Assembly (NCBI RefSeq): GCF_011046245.1
Contig: NZ_CP049241.1
Location: forward strand, 1,938,001 to 2,002,000
DNA length: 64,000 bases
Source: Allorhizobium pseudoryzae
Lineage (GTDB): Bacteria; Pseudomonadota; Alphaproteobacteria; Rhizobiales; Rhizobiaceae
Direction: 5' to 3'
Numbering within the stretch: the stretch's first letter is position 1; every line of letters starts with the position of its first letter. The position numbers and the translations under genes are program-made. Of this stretch, positions 24,217 to 32,354 are shown piece after piece. The notes beneath the pieces were generated by a model. The model worked only from the letters and a program-made list of their open reading frames with translations, was not told the DNA's origin and searched no databases.

Positions 24217-25251
24217 ATGACAAAGTACAAGCTCGAGTATATCTGGCTCGACGGCTACAAGCCGGTGCCGAACCTTCGTGGGAAGACCCAGATCAAGGAA
24301 TTCGACGAATTCCCGACGCTGGAGCAGCTGCCGCTGTGGGGCTTCGACGGTTCGTCCACGATGCAGGCCGAAGGTCATAGCTCGGATTGCGTTCTGAAGC
24401 CGGTTGCGATCTATCCGGATCCGGCCCGCACCAACGGCGCCCTCGTGATGTGCGAAGTCATGATGCCGGACGGTGTCACGCCGCATGCTTCGAACAGCCG
24501 CGCCACGATCCTTGACGACGAAGGCGCCTGGTTCGGTTTCGAACAGGAATACTTCTTCTACGAAAACGGCCGTCCGCTCGGCTTCCCGGAACAGGGCTAC
24601 CCGGCTCCGCAGGGTCCGTACTACACGGGCGTTGGCTTCAAGAACGTCGGTTCGATTGCCCGCGAAATCGTTGAAGAGCACCTCGACCTCTGCCTCGCTG
24701 CCGGAATCAACCACGAAGGCATCAACGCCGAAGTGGCCAAGGGCCAGTGGGAATTCCAGGTATTCGGCAAGGGCTCCAAGAAGGCGGCCGACCAGATCTG
24801 GATGGCACGCTACCTGCTGCTCCGTCTCTGCGAAAAGTACGGCATCGACGTCGAATTCCATTGCAAGCCGCTCGGCGATACCGACTGGAACGGCTCGGGC
24901 ATGCACTGCAACTTCTCCACCACCTACATGCGTGAAGTGGGCGGCAAGGAGTACTTCGAAGCACTCATGGCAGCGTTTGCGAAGAACTGGAAGGAGCACA
25001 TCGACGTTTACGGTCCGGACAACCACCTGCGCCTGACCGGCAAGCACGAAACCGCTCCGTGGAACAAGTTCTCCTACGGCGTTGCCGACCGTGGCGCCTC
25101 GGTCCGCGTTCCGCACTCCTTCGTCAACAACGGCTACCGCGGTTACCTCGAAGACCGCCGCCCGAACTCGCAGGGCGACCCCTACGCGATCGCTTCGCGC
25201 GTTCTGGCCACGATCGCCGAAGTTCCGACGGCTGCTTCTGCTGCCGCCTGA
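24217..25251 (+). CDS. glnII: Glutamine synthetase II (eukaryotic type)
   Basis: GSII condenses ammonium and glutamate with ATP to form glutamine. The 344-residue length and motifs identify the octameric type II (eukaryote-like) enzyme found in rhizobia rather than the adenylylated dodecameric GSI: WGFDGSSTMQAEGHSSDCVL near residue 45, FGFEQEYFFYE near 108, INAEVAKGQWEFQVFG near 170, and NHLRLTGKHETAPW with RGASVRVPHSF. A sigma-54 promoter lies upstream and a strong terminator downstream, so it is a monocistronic NtrC-type target. The divergent gstI-like gene probably sets translational control. Codon usage is markedly C-rich, consistent with high expression. Confidence 0.97.
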   Translation: MTKYKLEYIWLDGYKPVPNLRGKTQIKEFDEFPTLEQLPLWGFDGSSTMQAEGHSSDCVLKPVAIYPDPARTNGALVMCEVMMPDGVTPHASNSRATILDDEGAWFGFEQEYFFYENGRPLGFPEQGYPAPQGPYYTGVGFKNVGSIAREIVEEHLDLCLAAGINHEGINAEVAKGQWEFQVFGKGSKKAADQIWMARYLLLRLCEKYGIDVEFHCKPLGDTDWNGSGMHCNFSTTYMREVGGKEYFEALMAAFAKNWKEHIDVYGPDNHLRLTGKHETAPWNKFSYGVADRGASVRVPHSFVNNGYRGYLEDRRPNSQGDPYAIASRVLATIAEVPTAASAAA

Positions 25252-25274
25252 TCGATCGGGTCATTCTAATATCG

Positions 25275-25303
25275 ACGGCACCGGAGCAATCCGGTGCCGT
25301 TTT
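25275..25303 (+). terminator. Rho-independent terminator of glnII
   Basis: An 11-bp perfect stem (ACGGCACCGGA / TCCGGTGCCGT) with GCAA loop is followed by TTT, 23 bases after the glnII stop. Confidence 0.9.
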
Positions 25304-25361
25304 GCGTTAGGGGGTGTCTGCGCTGGGAGGGCAGGCGTGTCCGCCTCCTTGAGCCATCAGA

Positions 25362-27179
25362 TCAGGCGACCTCGCCCACCGCTTCGCGCCGCTGGCGGTC
25401 CAGCTCTTCGCTGTAGCGGCGCAGCGTGTGCGCCTCGCTAAGCTGGCCGATCACCTTGCGCTCGATCAAATTGTTGACCACGGCCAGCGCCTCCGCATGG
25501 CTCTGGTCGAAGATGGCGGCGGCCTGACGGGCATTCATCTGCGGCAGCAGGAAATCGTTCTGGTGGCTGAGGAAATCGGCAAGCGCGGTGCGTGGCCGGG
25601 TCGCCTCAACCTCGTCGGCATAGATGTCCGGCAATGAGATGATGCCGGCATACCGCTCGTCATTGTCGAGCAGGATGACGCGCTTGGCCGAACCAAGGGG
25701 GAAGGTCTCGCGGAAGGCCTCCAGTTCCGTGCCGAGCCGTGCGCATTTGACGTCGGCGCGCATCATCTTGTCCACCGTCAGGTTTCGGATCCACCCAACG
25801 TCGTGGGCGCTGCGAATGCTCTCGCCGCGCAGATGGAAGCGCCAGGTGGCGAAGGAGTAGCCGAAGGTTGTGCGCACCACCACCGAGGAGGTGATGACGG
25901 CGGCGAGCACCAGCGCGGTGATCGGGAAATCGGCGGTGATTTCGAGTGCCAGGAAGGTCATCGTCAGCGGTCCGCCGATGATGGCAACGGCGAGCGCGCT
26001 CATGCCGACGACGGCAAGCACCGTCGGTGTGAGCGATCCGGTGGTGATGAGATCCGCCGGGGTTCCGAAGATCTTGCCGATCAGCGAGCCCATGAACAGC
26101 GAGGCAAAGAACAGGCCGCCGCGGAAGCCGGAGCCGATCGAGACGGCGGAGGCGAGCGATTTCAACAGGAAGATGCCGATCAGGATCTTCACCGGAGCAT
26201 CGCTGTCGAGATTGAGGTGCAGAGCGCCATGGCCGGCCGACAGCACCTGTGGGGTAACCATGCCGAGCAGGCCGACGATGATGCCGCCGAGCGCTGGCCG
26301 CACATAGGGGGGAACCGAGCTTTTACGCGCCATTTCCTCGATGAAGGCGACACCTTGCATGATCACGATGCCGATCGCGGCGCAGATCGCGCCAAGCAGG
26401 ATCGCGGGGAGGTAATCAGCCGGCGTGATGGTGCCGATCTCGCCCACTTCGATGACGAAACTGTTGCCGGAGAGGGCGCGCGCCACGAAGGTGGCGATGA
26501 TGGCGGAGATCACCACGGGCGCGAGCGCCACCATGCTGTAGGTGCCAATGATCAGCTCGAAGGCGTAGAAGGCGCCGGTGAGGGGGGCATTGAAGGCGGC
26601 AGCGATGGCGCCCGCAGCGCCGCAGCCGACGAGGATGCGCATGTCCTCGCGGCGCAACTTCAGTTTCGTGCCGATCTTCGAGCCGATGCCGGCCGACAGC
26701 TGGGTATAGCCGGCCTCCAGTCCGACCGACGCGCCAAAGCCGTTGGAGATCAGGTTCTGGGCTGCCACGATGAAACTGTCGGTCAGGGAAATGCGACCGC
26801 CATAGAGGGCGTTCGCCTCGATGGGGTCGACGATCTGGCGTTTGCGCCGCCGTGCCAGGATATAGAGAAAAAGCCCGAGAAGGGCGCCACCGCACACCGG
26901 TGCCACCAGCACGACCGTCTTGTTCTCGATCTCTGATGCGCTCAACCACTCGGACATCTCGATGCCGTAGATCAGGTTGTGCATGGCGCGCGAGATCCAG
27001 CTCATGCCGCTGACGGCGGCACCCGCGGCAATGCCGATCGCGACGCTGGATAGAATGAGACCGATTTCGCTGCCACGCGCGAAGGCCTTTTTCTTCACCA
27101 GTTTCGCCCGGGCCTGCAGCGCCTTGAGCAGTGATACCGGTGATAGGGTCTGAACCGAACGCATTCTCAATCCGAACAT
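25362..27179 (-). CDS. ClC-family chloride channel/transporter with C-terminal CBS pair
   Basis: The 605-residue protein has about ten or more hydrophobic segments of the ClC fold over residues ~35-430, followed by two CBS-type regulatory repeats (near VDKMMRADVKCARLGTELEAF and DFLLPQMNARQAAAIF). The helix-N region reads SIGSGFRGGLFFAS and the helix-F region GASVGLEAGYTQL, so the gating glutamate is kept but the E. coli-type GREGP and GIFAP filter sequences are altered. It could be a channel or a proton-coupled exchanger; the ion is not certain. Start 27179 or 27164 is possible; neither ribosome-binding site is strong. Confidence 0.88.
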   Translation of the reverse strand: MFGLRMRSVQTLSPVSLLKALQARAKLVKKKAFARGSEIGLILSSVAIGIAAGAAVSGMSWISRAMHNLIYGIEMSEWLSASEIENKTVVLVAPVCGGALLGLFLYILARRRKRQIVDPIEANALYGGRISLTDSFIVAAQNLISNGFGASVGLEAGYTQLSAGIGSKIGTKLKLRREDMRILVGCGAAGAIAAAFNAPLTGAFYAFELIIGTYSMVALAPVVISAIIATFVARALSGNSFVIEVGEIGTITPADYLPAILLGAICAAIGIVIMQGVAFIEEMARKSSVPPYVRPALGGIIVGLLGMVTPQVLSAGHGALHLNLDSDAPVKILIGIFLLKSLASAVSIGSGFRGGLFFASLFMGSLIGKIFGTPADLITTGSLTPTVLAVVGMSALAVAIIGGPLTMTFLALEITADFPITALVLAAVITSSVVVRTTFGYSFATWRFHLRGESIRSAHDVGWIRNLTVDKMMRADVKCARLGTELEAFRETFPLGSAKRVILLDNDERYAGIISLPDIYADEVEATRPRTALADFLSHQNDFLLPQMNARQAAAIFDQSHAEALAVVNNLIERKVIGQLSEAHTLRRYSEELDRQRREAVGEVA

Positions 27180-27382
27180 CTGCCATGGCCAAAACCCGGG
27201 CCACCCCTTTCACAGGATCAAGCCCGGTCGCCCGTTGCGTTTTCAATGCCACGTTTGGGCCCCGTCTGGAAGCAGACTTGGACGTCTCGTGCAAGGCCGG
27301 ACATGGGCCAGAACGCACATGTTTCAAGGCGCGGCATCGGGTGGCGATGACCAAGGATAACGCGAGACGCCCTTCTTCTTCA

Positions 27383-27408
27383 TGAACGGCGGATTCAGCC
27401 ACCGTTCA
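27383..27408. repeat. Short inverted repeat upstream of the small secreted protein gene
   Basis: TGAACGG (27383-27389) and CCGTTCA (27402-27408) form a 7-bp dyad 48 bases before the start of the next rightward gene. It may be an operator; function unknown. Confidence 0.3.
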
Positions 27409-27455
27409 GGCGCAGCCGCGCAGGATCAGCGCATCAAACACGTTGAGGTCTGACC

Positions 27456-27776
27456 ATGAAGGCTCTTCTGATTGCCGCTGCCGTGCTGGTCACGGGTGCG
27501 TTTTCGGCCAACGCCCAGCCCATTCCAGGACGGATGGCTGTTCCGTCCCCCGTACAGGACCGGCTGACACAGCAGGTCGATTGGGCCTGCGGACCCGGCT
27601 GGCGAGTGAACCGCTGGGGCGACTGCGTGCCGCGGCGCGGTCCGCCGCCGCGCCATTTCCATCGGGATCGCGACTGGGGCTGGGGTCCGCCTCCGCCGCG
27701 TTACCGCCCGCCACCGCCGCCGCCGCGCGGCTGGGGCCCGCCGCCGCGGCACTGGGGCCCGCGGGATCGCTGGTAA
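27456..27776 (+). CDS. Small secreted Pro/Arg/Trp-rich protein
   Basis: The 106-residue protein starts with a clear signal peptide (MKALLIAAAVLVTGAFSANA, cleavage likely after Ala20). A CGPGWRVNRWGDCVP motif with two cysteines follows near residue 45, then a C-terminal half made of proline, arginine, tryptophan and histidine repeats. Small exported proteins with this cysteine motif and low-complexity tail are frequent in Rhizobiales, with no established role. The gene has its own terminator and is flanked by convergent or unrelated genes. A periplasmic or envelope role is inferred. Confidence 0.8.
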   Translation: MKALLIAAAVLVTGAFSANAQPIPGRMAVPSPVQDRLTQQVDWACGPGWRVNRWGDCVPRRGPPPRHFHRDRDWGWGPPPPRYRPPPPPPRGWGPPPRHWGPRDRW

Positions 27777-27782
27777 CATCAA

Positions 27783-27824
27783 AAGGCTGGGTGGTCCTGA
27801 GGGTCACCCAGCCTTGACGTTTTT
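27783..27824 (+). terminator. Rho-independent terminator of the secreted protein gene
   Basis: Stem AAGGCTGGGTG / CACCCAGCCTT with an 11-base loop, followed by GACGTTTTT, begins 6 bases after the stop codon. Confidence 0.88.
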
Positions 27825-27826
27825 CT

Positions 27827-28204
27827 CTATCGGCAGATGCCGGTTGCAAGCGCGCGCTGAATGCCGCGCACATCGCTGCCTTTGCCAAGCGTGCGCTGGA
27901 TGGGCGTCGAGCTGCCCGAGATCCAGATCTTCAGCTCCGAATCAAGATCGAAGGTCCCCGCCGTTTCCACCGAAAAGCGGGTGATCGCGCGGTAGGGGAT
28001 CGTCGTGTATTCCACCTTGCTGCCGGTCATGCCCTGGATATCGACGAGGATCAGCCGGTGCTGGGTGAAGACGAAGAAGTCGCGCACGATCCGGAAGGCG
28101 AGTTGCGGCGCTTCGCCCTCGATCAGAACGCCGTCGAGGCGCTTTTTCAGATCCGCCGGATCGACGCTCGATCCGTGCCCGAGCAGGCTGTCAAAAAGTC
28201 CCAT
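27827..28204 (-). CDS. Bacterial PH-domain protein
   Basis: The 125-residue protein is almost entirely a bacterial pleckstrin-homology-like domain: AFRIVRDFFVFTQHRLILVDIQG, then YTTIPYRAITRFSVETAGTFDLDSELKIWISG. This is the YvbH/bPH_1 type. Such proteins are small and soluble, with no well-proven function in rhizobia; lipid or protein binding is presumed. The ATG at 28204 is chosen because GGGAG lies 8 bases upstream and the MGLFDSLLG N-terminus is typical. Convergent with the secreted protein gene. Confidence 0.83.
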   Translation of the reverse strand: MGLFDSLLGHGSSVDPADLKKRLDGVLIEGEAPQLAFRIVRDFFVFTQHRLILVDIQGMTGSKVEYTTIPYRAITRFSVETAGTFDLDSELKIWISGSSTPIQRTLGKGSDVRGIQRALATGICR

Positions 28205-28332
28205 GTGGATTCTCCCGGTTGGCCAGACTGGACCGGAGATAGGAAAGGCCGCGCGATATTCCATCGCCTGGAGACTGATTCGTGTGTGGCTAAGGGGAGG
28301 GATGACCGTGCGCCAGACGTGGCGAAGGCCCT

Positions 28333-28362
28333 AAAACGGAGAAATCCGCCGAAGCGGATTTC
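28333..28362 (-). terminator. Rho-independent terminator of tRNA-Val
   Basis: Perfect 9-bp stem GAAATCCGC / GCGGATTTC with CGAA loop (a UUCG tetraloop on the transcribed strand), followed leftward by TCCGTTTTAG. Confidence 0.85.
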
Positions 28363-28380
28363 TCAACGTTTAGAATGGAA

Positions 28381-28455
<75 letters not shown>

Positions 28456-28544
28456 TTCCGTGGCGGCGGATAGACCATAAAAGCGGCCGACCCGTCAACC
28501 GGTTTTTTCTCTCATGTGACGCTTTTTTTAAAGTCGCATGAGGA

Positions 28545-28562
28545 AGCCCGGAAAACCGGGCT
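28545..28562 (-). terminator. Probable terminator hairpin of cpdR
   Basis: AGCCCGG-AAAA-CCGGGCT overlaps the last base of the cpdR stop. The U-tract is imperfect, but a second inverted repeat containing a U/A-rich loop follows (28511-28542). Confidence 0.55.
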
Positions 28563-28924
28563 CAAGCCGCAAGAAGCTTGTTCACTTCATCCACAAGGTC
28601 GCGCAGGTGGAAGGGCTTGGAGAGCACCTTTGCGTCCTTCGGAGCCTTCGAATCGGCATTCAATGCCACGGCGGCAAAGCCGGTGATGAACATCACCTTC
28701 AGGTCCGGATCGAGTTCGGTGGCGCGGCGCGCGAGTTCGATGCCGTCCATTTCGGGCATCACGATATCGGTCAGCAGCAGGGAGAAGGGCTCCTCGCGCA
28801 GGCGGTCATAGGCGCTTGCTCCGTTGTCGAAGGACGTCACCTTGTAACCGGCCTTTTCCAGCGCCTTCACCAGGAAGCGGCGCATATCGTTGTCATCTTC
28901 GGCGAGAAGGATTTTTTGCATCAT
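28562..28924 (-). CDS. cpdR: Single-domain response regulator CpdR
   Basis: CpdR controls ClpXP-dependent proteolysis of cell-cycle regulators; the unphosphorylated form promotes degradation, and phosphate reaches it through the CckA-ChpT relay. The 120-residue protein is only a receiver domain: acidic pocket Glu9/Asp10/Asp11, phospho-acceptor Asp53 in LLLTDIVMPEMDG, switch region MFITGFAAVALN, and Lys in LSKPFHLRDLV near the end. The LLAEDDNDMRRFLVKALEKAGY opening is nearly invariant for CpdR in rhizobia. Divergent from the N-formylglutamate amidohydrolase gene, with about 110 bases for both promoters. Confidence 0.93.
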   Translation of the reverse strand: MMQKILLAEDDNDMRRFLVKALEKAGYKVTSFDNGASAYDRLREEPFSLLLTDIVMPEMDGIELARRATELDPDLKVMFITGFAAVALNADSKAPKDAKVLSKPFHLRDLVDEVNKLLAA

Positions 28925-29035
28925 CAGGACCGTTTTTGGGTTTTCATGGTTCCGGAGGCTCTCACACTAGCCATGTCGCAGTAAAAAACAGGTGAATGGC
29001 ACGCGTGCGGCGTCCTTTGTAGGGCTTGAGATAGT

Positions 29036-29986
29036 ATGGACTTCGAAGCCTGCAACTGGCAACATGGACAATCAATGAGTTCGCGACATGGTAAAGGCCG
29101 CATGGATTGGGTGACGGGCGATTTTGATCCCTTTGAGGTGCGGGAGCCTGATACGCAGACCATCCCCTTTGTTTTCAACTCGCCGCATAGCGGCCGATCT
29201 TATCCACAGGCCTTCCTCGATTCGTCGCGTCTCGATGCACTCGGCATCCGCCGCTCGGAAGATCATTTCGTCGATGAACTGTTTGGCGATGCGCCGCTCT
29301 TTGGCGCGCCGCTGCTTGTCGCCCATTTTCCGCGCGCCTATCTCGACGTCAACCGCGAACCTTACGAACTCGATCCGCGGATGTTCGACAGCGCGCTGCC
29401 ATCCTATGCCAATATCGGGTCCATGCGGGTCGCCGGCGGGCTCGGCACCGTTCCGCGCATCGTCGCGGAAAACATGGAGATCTATCGACATCGCCTGCCG
29501 GTCAGCGAGGCGCTCGACCGGATCGAGACGATCTACAAACCCTATCACGCCTGCCTTCGGCGGCTGATTGCCCGCACCCATGCCCGCTTCGGGCTCGCCA
29601 TCCTCATCGATTGCCACTCGATGCCCGGTAACATCCGCCTCTCCGGTTCAGATCTCAGGCCCGATTTCATCATCGGTGACCGTTACGGCACCAGTGCTTC
29701 GGCGGAGCTTTCGCGCGCGGCGCTGCATTTCCTCGAAGACATGGGCTTCAATGCGGTGCGCAACAAGCCCTATGCCGGCGGCTTCATCACCGAACATTAC
29801 GGCCGTCCGGTGCGCGGTCTGCATGCGCTGCAGATCGAGGTCAATCGTGGGCTTTATGTGGACGAGATGACGCTGGACAAGAAGCCGGAATTCGATCTGG
29901 TGGCGGCAGCGCTCTCCACCTTCATGCGCCAGATGGTGGATTTTGCCGCCGATTTCAGCCTGGACGCGACGCTGGCGGCGGAATAG
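29036..29986 (+). CDS. N-formylglutamate amidohydrolase family protein
   Basis: The product (up to 316 aa) belongs to the N-formylglutamate amidohydrolase family, which hydrolyses N-formyl-L-glutamate in one histidine degradation route. Visible family features are FVFNSPHSGRSYP near the N-terminus, FGLAILIDCHSMPG in the middle, and a C-terminal GGFITEHYGRPVRGLHALQIEVNR segment. No hut genes are nearby, so the physiological substrate may be another N-formyl or N-acyl amino acid. The start is uncertain among ATGs at 29036, 29075 and 29102; the last follows AAAGG closely. Confidence 0.85.
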   Translation: MDFEACNWQHGQSMSSRHGKGRMDWVTGDFDPFEVREPDTQTIPFVFNSPHSGRSYPQAFLDSSRLDALGIRRSEDHFVDELFGDAPLFGAPLLVAHFPRAYLDVNREPYELDPRMFDSALPSYANIGSMRVAGGLGTVPRIVAENMEIYRHRLPVSEALDRIETIYKPYHACLRRLIARTHARFGLAILIDCHSMPGNIRLSGSDLRPDFIIGDRYGTSASAELSRAALHFLEDMGFNAVRNKPYAGGFITEHYGRPVRGLHALQIEVNRGLYVDEMTLDKKPEFDLVAAALSTFMRQMVDFAADFSLDATLAAE

Positions 29987-30066
29987 CCGCTCATTTCTCA
30001 CCAATGCCCTTTGTGACCGAGGCCTCTTGAGGCGTCGGATCGCCTTGTCTCGGCTGATCTATGGGC

Positions 30067-30143
30067 AAAAAAAACCGCGCCTATGGCGCGGCTAAGTCTA
30101 GGGAGGAAACACCCAAGGAGGGTATTTACAGTCAAAAGACTGT
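30067..30143 (-). ncRNA. mmgR: mmgR / suhB-family (alpha-r8) small RNA
   Basis: A leftward RNA of about 77 bases is predicted from a strong promoter and terminator pair. It has a 5' hairpin (ACAGTC-TTTT-GACTGT), a small central hairpin (ACCC-TCCTT-GGGT), an unpaired UUUCCUCCCU decamer (30100-30109) that resembles an anti-Shine-Dalgarno sequence, and a terminator hairpin CCGCGCC-ATA-GGCGCGG with eight U residues. This matches my knowledge of alphaproteobacterial mmgR (earlier called suhB RNA, found beside an inositol-monophosphatase gene), which in S. meliloti is about 77 nt and limits polyhydroxybutyrate granule accumulation. Here too an inositol-monophosphatase-family gene is adjacent. Confidence 0.88.
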
Positions 30144-30149
30144 AGGTTG

Positions 30150-30178
30150 ACCCTACGACCGCACTGCACAAATGTCAA
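30150..30178 (-). promoter_or_regulatory. Sigma-70-type promoter of the mmgR-like sRNA
   Basis: Read leftward: TTGACA (30173-30178), a 17-base spacer, and TAGGGT (30150-30155). The predicted start about 7 bases further gives a transcript matching the family length. Confidence 0.75.
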
Positions 30179-30279
30179 GCAGTGAATCGAGTTGATTATT
30201 CTTCAGGCATAATCTTCTTGGTGTGCCCGGCTTGCCCATCCATGCCGATCAGCTAGAAAGAGCGAAGCTTGCCAACAGG

Positions 30280-31059
30280 ATGGACCCGATGCTGCCAGAT
30301 CGCGCCTTTTTCGACCGCCTCGCTGATGCCGCCAAGCGGGAGACGCTGTCGCGGTTTCGAACCGGGACGTCGGTCACCAACAAGCTCGCGTCGGGCTTCG
30401 ATCCGGTGACGGAAGCGGACCGGGCGGCGGAACTGGCGATTCGCGACCTGGTGACGGCCGCGTTTCCCGATCACGGAATGCTCGGCGAAGAGCACGAGAG
30501 TTTCGGTCTCGACAAGCAGCATGTCTGGGTGATCGATCCGATCGACGGGACGCGCGCCTTTATTTCCGGCGTTCCGGTCTGGGGAACGCTGATCGGCTTC
30601 TACACGGAGGGCCGCGGACATATGGGCATGATGGACCAGCCCTTCACCGGCGAGCGCTATTTTGCCGATGGGTCCGCCTCCTGGTATGGCGGGCCGGATG
30701 GCGAACGGCAGCTTCGGGTGCGCGACTGCGCCTCGCTGTCGGATGCGGTCCTGTTCACCACCTCGCCGCATATCTTCGAGGGCGGGGATCTGGCCCGTTA
30801 CCGCTCGGTCGAAGAGAAGGTGCGGCTGTTCCGCTATGGCGTCGATTGTTACGCCTATGCGCTGCTTGCCGGCGGACATGTCGATCTGGTGATCGAGAAC
30901 AACCTGAAGCCCTATGACGTCGGGGCACTGATCCCACTCATCGAACAGGCCGGCGGCATCATCACCACCTGGGACGGCGGGCGCCCGGAGCAGGGCGGCC
31001 ATATCATCGCCGCCGGCTGCCGTGCCGTTTACGAGGAGGCGAGGGCGCTTCTCGCCTGA
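30280..31059 (+). CDS. hisN: Inositol-monophosphatase-family phosphatase, probable histidinol-phosphatase
   Basis: The 259-residue protein has the metal-binding signatures of the IMPase superfamily: GEEHES, VWVIDPIDGTRAFISG near residue 85, and the C-terminal YDVGALIPLIEQAGG. In Rhizobiaceae the closely similar proteins are usually named histidinol-phosphatase, which removes phosphate from histidinol-phosphate in histidine synthesis. The INGTRAFI-type sequence differs from classic SuhB (TNFIHG), supporting that name, but the substrate is not proven. The ATG at 30280 or 30289 is likely; 30223 gives an unconserved extension. Confidence 0.8.
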   Translation: MDPMLPDRAFFDRLADAAKRETLSRFRTGTSVTNKLASGFDPVTEADRAAELAIRDLVTAAFPDHGMLGEEHESFGLDKQHVWVIDPIDGTRAFISGVPVWGTLIGFYTEGRGHMGMMDQPFTGERYFADGSASWYGGPDGERQLRVRDCASLSDAVLFTTSPHIFEGGDLARYRSVEEKVRLFRYGVDCYAYALLAGGHVDLVIENNLKPYDVGALIPLIEQAGGIITTWDGGRPEQGGHIIAAGCRAVYEEARALLA

Positions 31060-31075
31060 ACCGGCGTTTGCGCGG

Positions 31076-32044
31076 TCACGCCGCCGATTCTTCGACGTCC
31101 GGCATCGGGTCGGTGCCCGGCATGAAGGCCTCGATCGCGGCCAGCACCTGCGCGCGGTACACATCGCGTTCCTGCAAGAGTTCGTGGCGGGCGCCGGTGA
31201 TGGTGATCAACTGGCCGGCGCGGAAATTCCGCGACAGCGCCTCCTGGGCGACATAGGGCACCACGCCATCCAGCATGGGGGCCAGAATGAGTGTCGGGAT
31301 GGTGATCTGCGTCAGATGCGCCTGCTGCGTGATGCGTGTTGCCGCCGTCAGCGTCTCATGGAGCCAGCGGGCTGTCGGCGCACCGATGGTCAGATCAGGA
31401 CGGGCGGCGATGACCTCGCCATTGCGCTGAAAGCGCGTCAGGTCACTCGTCAGCGGATTACCCTCGAAGGGGCGCAGGCCGCGATCCTCCCCCATGGCTT
31501 TTTGTCCAAGGCCGGTGAAGGAGAAGAAGGCCGACAGCTTGCGGATCGAGGCTTCCGACATCGCTTGTTGGGTGAGGCCGACAAAGGGGGCGGCGAGCGC
31601 CATGCGATCGATGCGGTTGGCAAGCCGGGGCGCGACCGAGAGCGCGATCAGCGCGCCGGTGGAATGGGCGAGGATGAAGAAGGGCAGGCGCGCATCCGGC
31701 AGCACGACCTTTTCGAGAAACAGTTCGAGATCGCGTTCGTAATCGGCAAAACGGCGGACATGACCCTTGCGGCGGTCCTTCAGCAACCGCTCGGAACCGC
31801 CCTGGCCGCGCAAATCATATGTCGCGACCCAGAGGCCCATGGCATTCAAGTCGCGGATCGTCTCATAATATTTCTCGATGAACTCGTTGCGGCCCTGCAG
31901 CAGCACGATGGTGCCCCGCGCCGGTGAGGTCTCCGACCGGAAAATAGCGTAGCGCAGCTTCGTTTTCCGCGCGCCTTCGAAATACCCTGCCGTGTGGTTT
32001 TCCGGTACGGGGTTTCCCGGTGTCGAGAAAAGGATGTCGTCCAT
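31076..32044 (-). CDS. Alpha/beta hydrolase, lysophospholipase (PldB)-like
   Basis: The 322-residue protein has the alpha/beta-hydrolase fold of lysophospholipase/monoacylglycerol lipase type. It shows VLLQGRNEFIEKYYETIRDL near residue 47, WVATYDLRGQGGSERLLKDR, the nucleophile elbow FILAHSTGAL (Ser in A-H-S-T-G instead of the usual GxSxG), and a late His in TGARHELLQERD. No signal peptide is visible. The gene is divergent from the small heat-shock gene. An intrinsic terminator lies about 80 bases upstream of the start on the same strand. Confidence 0.84.
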   Translation of the reverse strand: MDDILFSTPGNPVPENHTAGYFEGARKTKLRYAIFRSETSPARGTIVLLQGRNEFIEKYYETIRDLNAMGLWVATYDLRGQGGSERLLKDRRKGHVRRFADYERDLELFLEKVVLPDARLPFFILAHSTGALIALSVAPRLANRIDRMALAAPFVGLTQQAMSEASIRKLSAFFSFTGLGQKAMGEDRGLRPFEGNPLTSDLTRFQRNGEVIAARPDLTIGAPTARWLHETLTAATRITQQAHLTQITIPTLILAPMLDGVVPYVAQEALSRNFRAGQLITITGARHELLQERDVYRAQVLAAIEAFMPGTDPMPDVEESAA

Positions 32045-32119
32045 GGATCAGCCGCGCTCCCTGAAGGACCCAAGCGATAGGGTCTGGCTCGCACCTCGTC
32101 AAAGAAAAAAGCGACGAGG

Positions 32120-32153
32120 AAAAAAGCCGGCAGGGCGGTTTGCCTCTGCCGGC
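32120..32153 (-). terminator. Orphan leftward Rho-independent terminator
   Basis: Arms GCCGGCAG (32126-32133) and CTGCCGGC (32146-32153), with further pairing inside, are followed leftward by six U residues (32120-32125). No leftward gene is known between here and the heat-shock gene at 32454. It may end an uncharacterised RNA or attenuate the hydrolase transcript. Confidence 0.7.
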
Positions 32154-32318
32154 CAAGGATGGTGAACCGGAGCGAAGGGACCTGCCCCGGCTGCCGGCGG
32201 CAGATCCGACCGGCTGGCACGATTCCTACACCGGGTGGCCTGAATGCGGATGGAATTGCCGGTTCAGCCGCGGTTCATGGGGGAAGACAATTGGCAGGCC
32301 GCTTCTTCATCAAGGGGT

Positions 32319-32347
32319 CTTGAACGCGGAATTTCGAACTCCCATCT
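32319..32347 (+). promoter_or_regulatory. RpoH (sigma-32)-type heat-shock promoter
   Basis: CTTGAA (32319-32324), a 16-base spacer and CCCATCT (32341-32347) match the heat-shock consensus CTTGAA / CCCCATnT. Predicted transcription start is near 32355. Confidence 0.75.
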
Positions 32348-32354
32348 CACGGTC

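Noticed and set aside
32154..32320. SRP RNA or 6S RNA in the leftward strand upstream of the orphan terminator
   Set aside because: The conserved SRP GGTCAGGTCCGGAAGG motif and the 6S central-bulge architecture were not found, and 6S is usually beside ygfA.
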